From Xestospongia bergquistia (lineage: Eukaryota; Porifera; Demospongiae; Haplosclerida; Petrosiidae): DNA of 64,000 bases. The position numbers were made by a program, and so were the translations under genes. Shown here piece by piece: positions 24,515 to 34,972 of this stretch (its first letter is position 1; each line of letters opens with the position of its first letter). The DNA is taken from the NCBI GenBank assembly GCA_963965975.1, contig OZ014414.1, positions 868,001 through 932,000 on the forward strand. The letters run 5' to 3'. The notes beneath the pieces were generated by a model. It was not told the origin of the DNA. It was given only the letters and a program-made list of their open reading frames with translations, and ran no database searches.

Positions 24515-25221
24515 CATTGTAGTCTTTATAAATTAATGTATGTCATTCTGTATTATAAAGCAATCATTTTATCATTGTCTACAAGCAATGTAATAACAAT
24601 TTTTCCAACTTGGAGTGTAAACAGTTTATTGTTAACTTTTACAATAACCTTTAAGTTCACTATCATTAAATTAAGAGTGATATGATACTGTTACAATAAT
24701 AACAGTACAGACTAATTAACTACTGATTTGCACTTAGCTACATGTTTAGACTTCATTAACCATAATATTTAATATGCCCCACCTATGCTAGCAAAACTTC
24801 CTTTTAAGGTCATAATAAACTGTTTTGTATTTGTAATTAGATAATACCATCTTATTTATAATTGTCATTCACAATATGCCTTTTATACATGTATATGTAT
24901 GAAAAGAAGTCCCTAATAAGCCACACAATGTAATATCAGATTTATTGGTATACACTTATGACATCGCAGCAATGTTGTAACAACAATTTCTAGTAGTCAT
25001 CAATTTAGTACATGTTAAAATTTCATAGTTGTGGTCTATGTAATTTCAAATGTTTCACACAGGAATGTTAGAGTAACTGATGTATGCAAACAGTCAGCAG
25101 TATTTGCATTTATGAAGCCACAATAAGACAGGTTGTGTTGACTATCCAGTAACGTATGAGTGATTGTTAACAATTTGTGCCAACACACACAGAGTGCTTC
25201 TCTTTGTTCTTTGACTTCTAA
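24515..25221. other. Intergenic / 3' flank
   Basis: AT-rich, no gene seen. It separates the 22645 gene from its small relative at 25222 and must hold the former's 3' UTR and the latter's promoter. Confidence 0.45.
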
Positions 25222-25672
25222 ATGGAGGGATCAACTGTATCTGTTCAACAACGTACTCAAAGTCTTAATACAGCTCAGAAACAAACAGGTGAGTAAAGAA
25301 GAGTTTAATTACAGTCAGGCTCTTTTGTCCACTATCATCTGCCATTAACTCTATATTAAGGCTCACTATAGCTCTTTTTATTCCCTTTCTGTTAATTCTT
25401 TCTAATAACACTCTCTATTATAAATATGTCATAAATAGCAGAATAAGTAGACAATGAAAACATCACTAGAGAATTAGTACAGTGATCATCAGATAACTAT
25501 TGTTTAATTCACAGAAAACAACAAAGGTATTGATTATGCTAAAAGGATGGCAGTTGGATACTTAAAATCGAATGGTATGGGTCACTTTGCTCCAAAAGAA
25601 TCATCTTACACTCGACAAAGAGAGGATAAAATGACCTGTGATACATCAACACAAGTACACTGGACTAAATGA
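25222..25672 (+). CDS. Small relative of the 22.6-kb gene (2 exons, 74 aa)
   Basis: Exons 25222-25288 and 25515-25672 join in frame (donor GTGAGT, acceptor TTCACAG) to a 74-aa protein starting MEGSTVSVQQRTQSLNTAQK and ending QVHWTK. The second exon carries YAKRMAVGYLKSNGMGHFAP, clearly related to YAHKMAQAHLRSVGMGDFTP of the upstream gene. Function unknown. Its 3' part and the DNA behind it (about 25560-26690) are repeated upstream of integrin copies 5 and 6, so this gene's end formed part of the duplicated unit. It could be a real short gene or the surviving end of a longer paralogue. Confidence 0.6.
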
Positions 25673-26580
25673 TATCAGTGATATATTGGATGATATCCGA
25701 TCAGTTCTGTACTACACTTATAAAGGACACATTGACCTCCTTCAATTTTTGTCACTCTCTGTATACATCAATTAATTCATTAATATAAGAATCATTTCAA
25801 TTTATAACATAATTCAATGTTGATTTAAACCAGTCAAAGTTAACAATTAATATAGTCAGTTATAATTGACTGAATCACACCCATACTTGTATTAACATAA
25901 CAGTCTGCATCAAGTTACACAGAAAAATTTCCTATCAGTGAGAGAACATCAGCAGTCTAGGTAGAAAAGCTAGGTTTATTTGATAATTGTGAACAAGCTT
26001 TCATATTAATATTCAATTCACATTGTTAGTATAGTTATGCTTATAGTTTAAACATAGAGAGATGTACCATACATACATTAAGTTTGTTGTTGCTACTAGG
26101 GTAGTATGGACATAGATTTTTATTGCTTTACCTTGCTTCATTATTAGTTAAAATAGCTAACACAAATGTATCTGCTGTTTTAAATAGTCTTATTAATTTT
26201 TTGGGTAGATCAATTGAGTAACTATGCTACTTTTGTCACTTGTTTATGGTGTGTCTCAACTGCCTCTTGTGACTCTCGATGACTTTAAATCTACTCTATG
26301 ATACTCTAATGACACTAATCTTAAAATGTGAAACAAGTGGCTTCCTTTAGCATCTTGTGTTCACAAATACATATTTTTGGATTAATCTCTAATTGGTAAG
26401 TTATAGCAAGCCCATTTGTTTCTACAGTAAATTGTGTCTTTACTAACTTACTTAACTTAGGATTACTTTGTACGCCACTATTGTTGTGTCTTGTGATATA
26501 CCAATACCAATAACAGTTATAATTGAGACTTTATATAAACAATAATGCAACAAGTGTATATTCTTATGTTTCATTTCTAC
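25673..26580. repeat. Leading flank of the array unit (repeated at about 30.45 and 34.98 kb)
   Basis: Non-coding. Long stretches recur with few changes at about 30450-31370 and 34975-35870, including TTCATATTA...TTCAATTCACA and AAAGCTAGGTTTATTTGATA. It marks the left edge of the segmental duplication that carries each integrin gene. About 26200-26340 has short stretches reminiscent of integrin coding ends (TGTCTCAACTGCCTCTTGTG, then GACTTTAAATC), also present in the other units. Confidence 0.75.
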
Positions 26581-26692
26581 TGTAGTTTGTCACAACAGTC
26601 ATGTTGACACATTTTGTTATAAAATCATAAGCTAATGTGACAGTCAGTGTGTCCCGCCTACACAAAAGTGTTATTAAATCTCATTACCTAAA
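26581..26692 (+). promoter_or_regulatory. Conserved upstream block of integrin copy 4
   Basis: Shared with the regions upstream of the copies at 31483, 42661 and 47645, and in part 35951. It has an imperfect inverted element GTCACAACAGTCATGTTGAC (26589-26608), then a GTGACAGTCAGTGTGTCC segment and CACAAAAGTGT...TTAAATCTCATTACC just before the ATG. Position and conservation suggest the core promoter and 5' UTR; the factors are unknown. Confidence 0.6.
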
Positions 26693-29119
26693 ATGACTTA
26701 CAATATTCTATTATATCTTTTCCTTCAAGTTCTTTTCTTACATCTTGGAACTGCTCAGTTGAGTAACTGTACTAATTTTGTCAGTTGCTCTGAATGTATC
26801 TCAACTACCTCTTGTGTCTGGTGTTCCACTCCTAGTAGTGCTCACTGTCTCTCTCAGGATAATATTACTGGATGTAATAAGCAAGATTTATTTCAACCTG
26901 TGAGTAATATTACAGATCAATATGACCTGCCACTAAGTGAGAAAAACCAAGTATCTTTGCAAGCTATAAGTCTTAAACTGAGAGTTGGTGAACCATTGAC
27001 TTTCACAGTGTCAGTAAAAGCTGCAGAGGATTTTCCTCTAGACCTGTATATGTTGATGGATCTGTCTGGAAGCTTTTATCATGATCTTGTTGTTGTGAAG
27101 GGCTTAGCTCCCCAACTTCCACTAGCTTTACGAAATGTGTTGTCTGATTTCCTTATTGGCTTTGGGACATTTGTTGATAAGCCTTCACTGCCATATACTT
27201 CATCTGTTCAAAAGAATACAAAATTTACTTTTTTAGGCCAACCATGTTGTGATGCTAAGAGACTTTTTGCTAAACCTTTTGATTATGAACATGTTATTAG
27301 TCTTACAAAGTCATATGATCTTTTCAATTCAGCAGTACAAGAAACTATTATATCACCTAATGTTGATGATCCTGAAGACCCACTAGGTGCAATGTTACAA
27401 GCTGTGGTATGTAAAGATCTTGTTGGATGGAGAGAAAATTCTCGAAAGATTCTTCTTGTTATGACAAAAGATGTCCTTCACACAGCAGGTGATGGACGTC
27501 TTGCTGGAATAGTAAAACCAAATGATGGACAATGTCATACAATGTATGATCCCTCTTACAAAAAGATTGTCAACACTGCAGCACTCATGCAAGATTATCC
27601 AAGCATAGAACAAGTCAGGAAAGTTTTACAAGACAATGATGTCATACCTGTTTTTGCCACAAACAATGCTTTTGTCATATATAACACAACTGTAGGTCCA
27701 TCTCTAGGTGGTTTTACAACAATATTAACAGCTAATTCTACTAACCTCGTTAGTGTTCTTGAAGAAGCATATTTAAAGGTTGTTTCCAGTGCTCGTCTTT
27801 CTTTTAATCTTCCTAATTACCTTACAGTCAATATTATAGCTAACTGTACTCCAGAGGCCACATACTTACCAGATACTTATGAATGTACTGGCATTGGTAA
27901 CGGAACAGTTACCTTCACCATTTCTCTTATGCTTCATAAATGTACTAACAACTTTAAAAATGGAATCAGTGAGCAAGTAGACTTTCATATTCCTGGATTT
28001 GGACAGTTTACAGTTGATATCGATGGTATTTGTAACTGTGACTGTGACAGTGAAACTGAATACAGTAGCTCTACTTGTAGCACTAATGGTGACTTGACTT
28101 GTGGTCTCTGTACATGTACTAATGGATGGACTGGTAATAATTGCTCCCACTCTACTACTAATACTACTACTACTGCTACTACTACAAATGTTTCTTGTCC
28201 TATTGGTCCAAATGGCATTGAATGTAGTGGGAGGGGACAATGCAAATATGGTCAATGCATATGTACACAAACAATTACAACAGTATCAGGAATTCCTTAT
28301 CCACGTATTGTAGGTGATGCTTGTGAGTGTAGCAACTTTGAATGTGATACAAACTCCAATGGAGTGGTATGTAGTGGGCGTGGTCTGTGTACATGTTCCA
28401 ATGGTCAGTATACCTGTGATTGTAATGTATCATCTCTGACAGGAGAAACACACACTGGAGATGCATGTCAATGTTCATATGACCACTGTATTGATTCTAA
28501 TAATATAGGTCATTTATGCAATGGACGAGGAACCTGTGAGCCATGTCAACCTCAAGGCAGGGCATGTAGATGTAATGATGGATACAAAGGTCAATATTGT
28601 GAGACAAGAACATTTATGTCATTGCTAGCTGTATGTGAAAACTCTGAGACTGTCAGAGAGTGTATTAAATGCTATGGTGAAGCTGCAAAAGATAACAAAG
28701 ATGTCTTCTCGATATGCCCTGGTTTGGTTTGTGGTAACTTTACACTACTCCGTGAAGATCCGTCACAAGATGATTATGATGTTCCTGGAACTGTTAATAG
28801 CAGTACTATTGACTGTTTCTTCATTGATGAGGAATGTCATTATAGTTATTATGTGGGGCTATCAAGTAATGGAGAGAGTGTCTATGCAGTGTCACCACGT
28901 GAGTGCCTCCTTGTTTCATTTTGGGCTATGGCTCTGATAATTATGTTTAGCTCAACACTGATTGGATTTATAATTTTGATGATAATAAAATGCTGTATTA
29001 TATATTTGGATTATCGTAAATTCAAAATGAAGAGACCGGAAGAAGACCTCTCAATGACTTTAAATCCATTGTATGATAACTTAGTTATTTATGCTAATGC
29101 CACTAATCTTAAAAAGTAA
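26693..29119 (+). CDS. ITGB: Integrin beta subunit, copy 4 (Thr-rich I-EGF linker, NPLY tail)
   Basis: Single exon, 808 aa; signal peptide about 1-21 (ends GTAQ), PSI, MIDAS DLSGS at residue 123. The first ADMIDAS Asp is His (YHD). The specificity loop is anomalous: PCCDAKRLFAKPF has two adjacent cysteines and the second partner position is Phe, so the usual loop disulfide is doubtful. Between I-EGF1 and I-EGF2 is a Thr/Asn stretch encoded by an ACT/ACA triplet repeat (about 28150-28190), longer than in copy 6. I-EGF2 has CKYGQC, lacking the CEC cysteine present in other copies. The transmembrane helix follows LLVSFWAMAL; the tail is short with YLDYRKFKMK, one NPLY and an ending ANATNLKK without a second NPxY. 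AATAAA lies 18 bases after the stop (29138-29143). Confidence 0.93.
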   Translation: MTYNILLYLFLQVLFLHLGTAQLSNCTNFVSCSECISTTSCVWCSTPSSAHCLSQDNITGCNKQDLFQPVSNITDQYDLPLSEKNQVSLQAISLKLRVGEPLTFTVSVKAAEDFPLDLYMLMDLSGSFYHDLVVVKGLAPQLPLALRNVLSDFLIGFGTFVDKPSLPYTSSVQKNTKFTFLGQPCCDAKRLFAKPFDYEHVISLTKSYDLFNSAVQETIISPNVDDPEDPLGAMLQAVVCKDLVGWRENSRKILLVMTKDVLHTAGDGRLAGIVKPNDGQCHTMYDPSYKKIVNTAALMQDYPSIEQVRKVLQDNDVIPVFATNNAFVIYNTTVGPSLGGFTTILTANSTNLVSVLEEAYLKVVSSARLSFNLPNYLTVNIIANCTPEATYLPDTYECTGIGNGTVTFTISLMLHKCTNNFKNGISEQVDFHIPGFGQFTVDIDGICNCDCDSETEYSSSTCSTNGDLTCGLCTCTNGWTGNNCSHSTTNTTTTATTTNVSCPIGPNGIECSGRGQCKYGQCICTQTITTVSGIPYPRIVGDACECSNFECDTNSNGVVCSGRGLCTCSNGQYTCDCNVSSLTGETHTGDACQCSYDHCIDSNNIGHLCNGRGTCEPCQPQGRACRCNDGYKGQYCETRTFMSLLAVCENSETVRECIKCYGEAAKDNKDVFSICPGLVCGNFTLLREDPSQDDYDVPGTVNSSTIDCFFIDEECHYSYYVGLSSNGESVYAVSPRECLLVSFWAMALIIMFSSTLIGFIILMIIKCCIIYLDYRKFKMKRPEEDLSMTLNPLYDNLVIYANATNLKK

Positions 29120-29862
29120 AGTGGCTTCCATTATTGCAATAAATGTTTGTGTCTTCATTTTGTTAGTTATGTCATTCAGTTTTAAATTGATAATTTACTA
29201 GAATAATCAGTTAAGTTATACTTGAGCTCTAAAAACTAAAATTCATTGACAATTATACTCAAAAATTATTGTTGATAAATGTACACCATGTGACTATTGT
29301 GATAGTGTGTATATATGATTGTTTTTTCTTTTAATTTACTGATTTGCCTGTCAAGTTCATCTATTAATTTGTTTATTTATCTAAGCACCTAATCATCCTT
29401 TTATATCATTGATTGATCTGTATTCATCCATCCAGTCTATTCATTTATCCATTCATCAGTTTACCTCTCCATTGATCAATCCATTTACTGTTTTATATCT
29501 TAATGTACATGTCCTTTAGTTTAACTTTTAAGGTTTATTAACTATTCTACCTGTTTGCTCATGAAAGTTTCTTTTCTATTCTTTAGAGTTACAAAATGCA
29601 TAAGAATAAAACTAACTTTGAACAAACTCTGGCTTCCATTAGGAACAAACAATTAAACTTCTTACATGTATATTAGACAAGACAGTAGTTATATTATTAG
29701 TGGTAAGAGACTCATGTGCCCCATACATACCACATACATGTCAAATACACGAACTGCTAATTCCCCATAGTAATTAGTATTCACAACAGTGTATGTTGTC
29801 AATAGTTTTTGATGTATTTTTAGACAAGTTGTAAACCTACCTATTACCTGTTTGCTGATTAC
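29120..29862. repeat. Trailing flank of the array unit (repeated at 33.86 and 38.35 kb)
   Basis: Non-coding. Nearly the same sequence follows copies 5 (33856-34625) and 6 (38348-38870, shortened). Contains a low-complexity stretch of CATCCATCC/ATTCATT type near 29390-29480. Confidence 0.8.
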
Positions 29863-30451
29863 TATGTTACAAGGTGTGGTATGTAAAGATCTTGTTGGAT
29901 GGAAAGAAAACTCAAAAGATTCTTCTTATTATGACTGACAATGTCCTCCAAACAGTACGTGATGGACATCTTGCTGGAATAGTAAAACCAAATGTGACCT
30001 GATTTGCAAAAAGGGACCAAAACATTTGTGACCTTATTTGTGAAAAAAAAACATTGTTAAAAATACCAAAAAAACAGTTTTGCATACATATAGAATAGTT
30101 ATGCATATATAACAACTGTATGTATACAAAACTGTTTTTTGAGATGTTTTAACAGTGTATTTTCACAAATCAGGTCACAAATGTTTTGACAGAAGTGGTC
30201 CCTTTTTGCAAATCAGGTCACATTTAATGATGACATACAAGATATGATCCTCTTACAACAAGGTAGTCAAAAATGCAGCACTCATGAAAGATTATCCAAG
30301 CATAGAACAAATCATACACTGAAGGTCATAAGAGACCAGGTAACTTTCCTCCAGATGATTGTTTTTCTACAAAAGAATCATCTTACACTCGACAAGGAGA
30401 GGAAAAAAGGACTCATGATACATCAACACAAGTACACTGGACAAAATGATA
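29863..30451 (+). pseudogene. Composite relic: integrin beta-A fragment fused to 22.6/25.2-kb-type exons
   Basis: From about 29863 the sequence matches the beta-A core (CKDLVGW region through AGIVKPN), is interrupted by a foldback element (29990-30225), resumes with a decayed DPSYNK...DYPSIEQ region to about 30312, and then passes directly into TEGHKRPGNFPPDD (as in the exon at 23824) followed in frame by KESSYTRQGEEK...QVHWTK (as in the exon at 25515). The integrin part is frameshifted. A second copy lies at 34626-34972. Confidence 0.75.
29990..30225. mobile_element. Foldback/MITE-like element with TGTGACC ends
   Basis: About 235 bases with long terminal inverted repeats: the left end AAATGTGACCTGATTTGC is the exact reverse complement of the right end, and similarity continues inward (AAAAGGGACC against GGTCCCTTTTT). 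A second internal palindrome surrounds the AAACAGTTTTG / CAAAACTGTTT arms. The sister copy of this relic (near 34751-34760) lacks the element, so it gives the empty site. No coding capacity. The exact target duplication is ambiguous. Confidence 0.8.
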
Positions 30452-31370
30452 TCTGTGATATATTGGATGATACCTGATCAGTTCCATACTACACTTATAA
30501 AGGACCTCCTACAATTTTTGTCACTCTCTATATACATCAATTAATTCATTAATATAAGAATCATTTCAATTTATGACATAATTCAATGTTGATTTAAACC
30601 AGCCAAAGTTAATAATTAATATAGTCAGTTATAATTGACTGAGTCACATGTATTAACATAACAGTCTGCATTAAGTTACACAGAAAAATTTTCTGTCAGT
30701 GAGAGAACATCAGCAGTCTAGGTAGAAAAGCTAGGTTTATTTGATAATTGTGAACAAGCTTTCATATTAGTATTCAATTCACATTGTTAGTATAGTTACG
30801 CATGGTTATAGTTTAAACACAGAGAGATGAACCACACATAAAACATTATATATATATTAACTTTGTTGTTACTACTAGGGTAGTATGGACATACACTTTT
30901 AGTGCTTTACCTTGCCTCATTATTTGCTAAAATAGCTAACACACAAATGTATCTGCTGTTTTAAATAGCTTTTTTTCTATTTTTGGGTAGGTCAATTGAA
31001 TAACTGTGCTACTGTTGTCATTTATTTATGGTGTGTCTCAACTGCCTCTTGTGACTCTCAATGACTTTAAATCCACACTATGCTAGCTTAGCTATTTACT
31101 CTAATGACGCTAATCTTAAAAAATTAAACAAGTGGCTTACTTTAGCATCTTGTGTTCACAAATACATATTTTTGGATTAATCTCTATGATTGGTAAGTTA
31201 AAGTAACCTCATTTGTTTCTACAGTAAATTGTGTCTTTACTATCTTACTTAACTTACTTTATACACCCCTATTGTTGTGTCTTGTGACATCCATCTACCA
31301 ATAACAGTTATAATTGAGACTTTATATAAACAATAATACAACAAGTGTATATTCTTAAGTTTCATTTCTA
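30452..31370. repeat. Leading flank of the second array unit
   Basis: Close repeat of 25673-26580; non-coding. No independent gene seen. Confidence 0.75.
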
Positions 31371-31482
31371 CTGTAGTTGTCACAACAGTCATGTTGACAC
31401 ATTTTTGTCTTAAAATCACAAGCTGATGTGACAGTCAGTGTGTCCTACTACACAAAAGTGTCATTAAATCTCATTACCAAAG
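31371..31482 (+). promoter_or_regulatory. Conserved upstream block of integrin copy 5
   Basis: Contains the same inverted element (31379-31398) and the GTGACAGTCAGTGTGTCC and CATTAAATCTCATTACC segments described for copy 4. Confidence 0.6.
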
Positions 31483-33855
31483 ATGGCTTACAATATTCTA
31501 TTGTATCTTCTGCTTCAAGTTTCTTTCTTTCATCTTGGAACTGCTCAGTTGAGTAACTGTACTAATTTTGTCAGTTGCTCTGAGTGTATCTCAACTCCCT
31601 CTTGTGTCTGGTGTTCTACACCTGGTAGTGCTTACTGTCTCTCTCAGGATAATGTTACTAGATGTAATGAGCAAGATTTAGTTCAACTTGTGAGTAATAT
31701 TACTGACCAATATGACCTGCCACTTAATGAGGAAAATCAAGTATCCTTAGAAACTATAAGTCTTAAACTGAGAGTTGGTGAACCATTGACTTTCACAGTG
31801 TCAGTAAAAGCAGCAGAATATTTTCCTCTAGACCTGTATATGTTGATGGATCTATCTGGAAGCTTTTATGATGATCTTGTTGTTGTGAAGGGCTTAGCAC
31901 CCCAACTTCCACTAGCTTTTAGAAACGTGTCATCTGATTTTCTTATTGGATTTGGAACATTTGTAGATAAACCTTCACTGCCATATGTTTCATCTATTCA
32001 AATAAATGGTAGGGTTGATTTTTACTACAGTATACCCTTTAATTATGAACATGTTGTCAGTCTTACAAACTCATCTGATAGCTTTAATTCATCAATTCAA
32101 AAGACAATTATATCGAATAATGTTGATGATCCTGAAGACCCACTAGGTGCAATGTTACAAGCTGTAGTGTGTAAAGATCTTGTTGGATGGAGAGAGAAGT
32201 CACGAAAGATAATTTTAGTTATGACTGATAATGTCCTCCACACAGCAGGTGATGGGCGTCTTGCTGGGATAGTTAAACCAAATGATGGACAATGTCATAC
32301 ACAATATGATCCCTCTTACAATAAGACTGTCAACACTGCAGCTATCATGCAAGATTATCCAAGCATAGAGCAGGTCACACAGGCTTTACTAGATAACAAC
32401 ATAGTGCCTGTTTTTGCCACAACTAATACTTCAAACATATTAAATCTTTATAACAACACAATAAGTCCTTTATTAGGTGGATTTACTGCCATATTAGTAT
32501 TTAATTCTGAAAATCTTGTTGAGGTTCTTGATGAAGCCTTTTTCAAAGTTGTTTCTAATGTTCGTCTTTCTTTTAATCTTCCCAGCTACCTTTCAGCTAA
32601 TATTACAGCTAACTGTCCTCCTCATGCCACATACTTACCAGATACTTATGAATGTGCTGGCATTGGTAATGGAACAGTTACCTTTACCATTTCTCTTATG
32701 CTTCACAAATGTACTAACAACTTTAGAAATGGAATTAGTGAGCAAGTAGACTTTCATATTCCAGGATTTGGACAGTTTATAGTTGATATTAATGGTATTT
32801 GTAGCTGTGACTGTGACAGTGAAACTGAATACAGTAGCTCTACTTGTAGCACTAATGGTGACTTGACTTGTGGTCTCTGTACATGTACTAATGGATGGAC
32901 GGAAAATGACTGCTCTTGTTCAACTGCTCAATGTCCTTTAGGTCCCAATGGTGCAGTATGTAGTGGGAGGGGACAATGTGAATGTGGTCAATGTATATGT
33001 ACACAAACAATTACAACAGTATCAGGTGTTCACAATCCACGTATTGTAGGTAATGCTTGTGAGTGTAGTAACTATGAATGTAATACTGGCTCAAATGGAG
33101 TGGTATGTAGTGGTCGTGGTCTGTGTATGTGTTCCAATGGTCAGTACACCTGTCAGTGTAATATATCATCACTGACAGGAGAAACATACACTGGAGATGC
33201 ATGTCAGTGTTCATATGACCACTGTATTGATCCTAATAATATAGGTCATGTATGTAATGGACGAGGAACCTGCGACTCATGTCAACCTCAAGGCAGGGTA
33301 TGTAGATGTAATTATGGATACAGAGGGCAATATTGTGAGACAAGAACATTTATGTCATTGCTAGCTGTATGTGATAACTCTGGTACTGTCAGAGAGTGTA
33401 TTAAATGCTATGGTGAAGCTGCAAAAGATAACAAAGATGTCTTCTCAGTATGTCCTGGTTTGGTTTGTGGTAACTTTACACTACTCCATGAAGATCCACC
33501 ACAAGATGATTATGATGTTCCTGGAACTGTTAATAGCAGTACTGTTGACTGTTTCTTCATTGATGGGGAATGTCATTATAGTTATTATGTAGGGCTGTTA
33601 ACTAATGGAGAGAGTGTCTATGCAGTGTCACCACGTGAGTGCCTCCTTGTTTCATTTTGGGCTATGGCTCTGATAATTATGTTCAGTTCAACATTGATTG
33701 GATTTATAATTTTGATTATAATAAAGTGCTGTATAATATATTTGGATTATCGTAAATTCAAAATGAAGAGATCGGAAGAAGATTTCTCAATGACTTTAAA
33801 TCCATTGTATGATAACTTAGTTATTTATGCTAATGCCACTAATCTTAAAAAGTAA
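31483..33855 (+). CDS. ITGB: Integrin beta subunit, copy 5 (shortest SDL, NPLY tail)
   Basis: Single exon, 790 aa, the shortest intact copy. Signal peptide and PSI as in copy 4; MIDAS DLSGS at 123; ADMIDAS intact (YDD). The specificity loop is the most reduced of all, GRVDFYYSIPFNYEH, with no cysteine and several residues fewer than copies 7 and 8. The stretch around it (about 31975-32130) is closer to copy 3 at 6325 than to its array neighbours, whereas I-EGF1-2 (about 32895-32995) is essentially the sequence of copy 7 (44100-44200) and lacks the Thr linker of copies 4 and 6. The C-terminus is of the copy 4 type (YLDYRKFKMK, NPLY, ATNLKK). It is therefore a mosaic. AATAAA at 33874-33879. Confidence 0.93.
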   Translation: MAYNILLYLLLQVSFFHLGTAQLSNCTNFVSCSECISTPSCVWCSTPGSAYCLSQDNVTRCNEQDLVQLVSNITDQYDLPLNEENQVSLETISLKLRVGEPLTFTVSVKAAEYFPLDLYMLMDLSGSFYDDLVVVKGLAPQLPLAFRNVSSDFLIGFGTFVDKPSLPYVSSIQINGRVDFYYSIPFNYEHVVSLTNSSDSFNSSIQKTIISNNVDDPEDPLGAMLQAVVCKDLVGWREKSRKIILVMTDNVLHTAGDGRLAGIVKPNDGQCHTQYDPSYNKTVNTAAIMQDYPSIEQVTQALLDNNIVPVFATTNTSNILNLYNNTISPLLGGFTAILVFNSENLVEVLDEAFFKVVSNVRLSFNLPSYLSANITANCPPHATYLPDTYECAGIGNGTVTFTISLMLHKCTNNFRNGISEQVDFHIPGFGQFIVDINGICSCDCDSETEYSSSTCSTNGDLTCGLCTCTNGWTENDCSCSTAQCPLGPNGAVCSGRGQCECGQCICTQTITTVSGVHNPRIVGNACECSNYECNTGSNGVVCSGRGLCMCSNGQYTCQCNISSLTGETYTGDACQCSYDHCIDPNNIGHVCNGRGTCDSCQPQGRVCRCNYGYRGQYCETRTFMSLLAVCDNSGTVRECIKCYGEAAKDNKDVFSVCPGLVCGNFTLLHEDPPQDDYDVPGTVNSSTVDCFFIDGECHYSYYVGLLTNGESVYAVSPRECLLVSFWAMALIIMFSSTLIGFIILIIIKCCIIYLDYRKFKMKRSEEDFSMTLNPLYDNLVIYANATNLKK

Positions 33856-34625
33856 AGTGGCTTCCATTATTGTAATAAATGTTTGTGTCTTCATTTAGTT
33901 AGTTATGACATTCAGTTTTAAATTGATAATTTACTAGAACAATTAGTTAAGTTATACTTGAGCTCTAAAAACTAAAATTCATCGACAATTATACTCATAA
34001 ATTATTGTTGAGAATTGTACACCATGTGACTATTGTGCATGATAGTGTGTGTATATGATTGTTTTTTCTTTTAATTTACTAATTTGGCTGTCAAGTTCAT
34101 CTATTAATTTGTTTATTTATCTAAGCACCTAATTATCCTTTTCTATCATCAATTGATCTCTATTCATCCATCCAGTCCATTCAATTATCCATCCATCAGC
34201 TTACCTCTCCATCGATCAATCCATTTACTGTTTTATATCTTTAATGTACATGTCCTTTAGTTTAACTTTTAAGGTTTATTAACTATTCTACCTGTTTATT
34301 AACTATTCTACCTGTTTGCTCATGAAATTTTTTTTTCTATTCTTTATAGTTACAAAATGCATAAGAATAAAACTAACTTTGAACAAACTCTGGCTCCCAT
34401 TAGGAACAAACAATTAAACTTCTTACATGTATATTAGACTAGACAGTAGTTATATTATTATTAGTAAGAGACACATGGTGCCTCATACATACCACATACA
34501 TGTCAAATATATGAACTGTTAATTCCCCATAGTAATTAGTAATCACAACAGTGTATGTTGTCAATACTTTTTGATGTATTTTTAGACAAGTTGTAAACCT
34601 ACCTATTACCTGCTTGCTGATTACT
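33856..34625. repeat. Trailing flank of the second array unit
   Basis: Repeat of 29120-29862. Includes a perfect 20-base tandem duplication (TTTATTAACTATTCTACCTG twice, about 34275-34314) that the 29.5-kb copy has only once. Confidence 0.8.
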
Positions 34626-34972
34626 ATATTACAAGGTGTGATATGTAAAGATCTTGTTGGATGGAGAGAAAACTCAAAAGATTCTTCTTATTATGACTGA
34701 CAATGTCCTCCAAACAGTATGTGATGGACATCTTGCTGGAATAGTAAAACCAAATGATGACATACAAGATATGATCCTCTTACAACAAGGTAGACAAAAA
34801 TACAGCACTCATGAAAGATTATCCAAGCATAGAACAAATCATACACTGAGGGTCATAAGAGACCAGGTAACTTCCTCCAGATGATGGTTTTCCTACAAAA
34901 GAATCATCTTACACTCAACGAGGAGAGGATAAAAGGACTCATGATACATCAACACAAGTACACTGGACAAAA
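34626..34972 (+). pseudogene. Second copy of the composite integrin/22.6-kb-type relic
   Basis: Same order as 29863-30451 but without the inserted foldback element: decayed beta-A fragment (ILLIMTDNVLQTVCDGHLAG), then a GHKRPGN-like block, then KESSYTQRGED...QVHWTK. One base is missing in the GNFPPDD part relative to the other copy, which breaks the reading frame. Confidence 0.75.
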
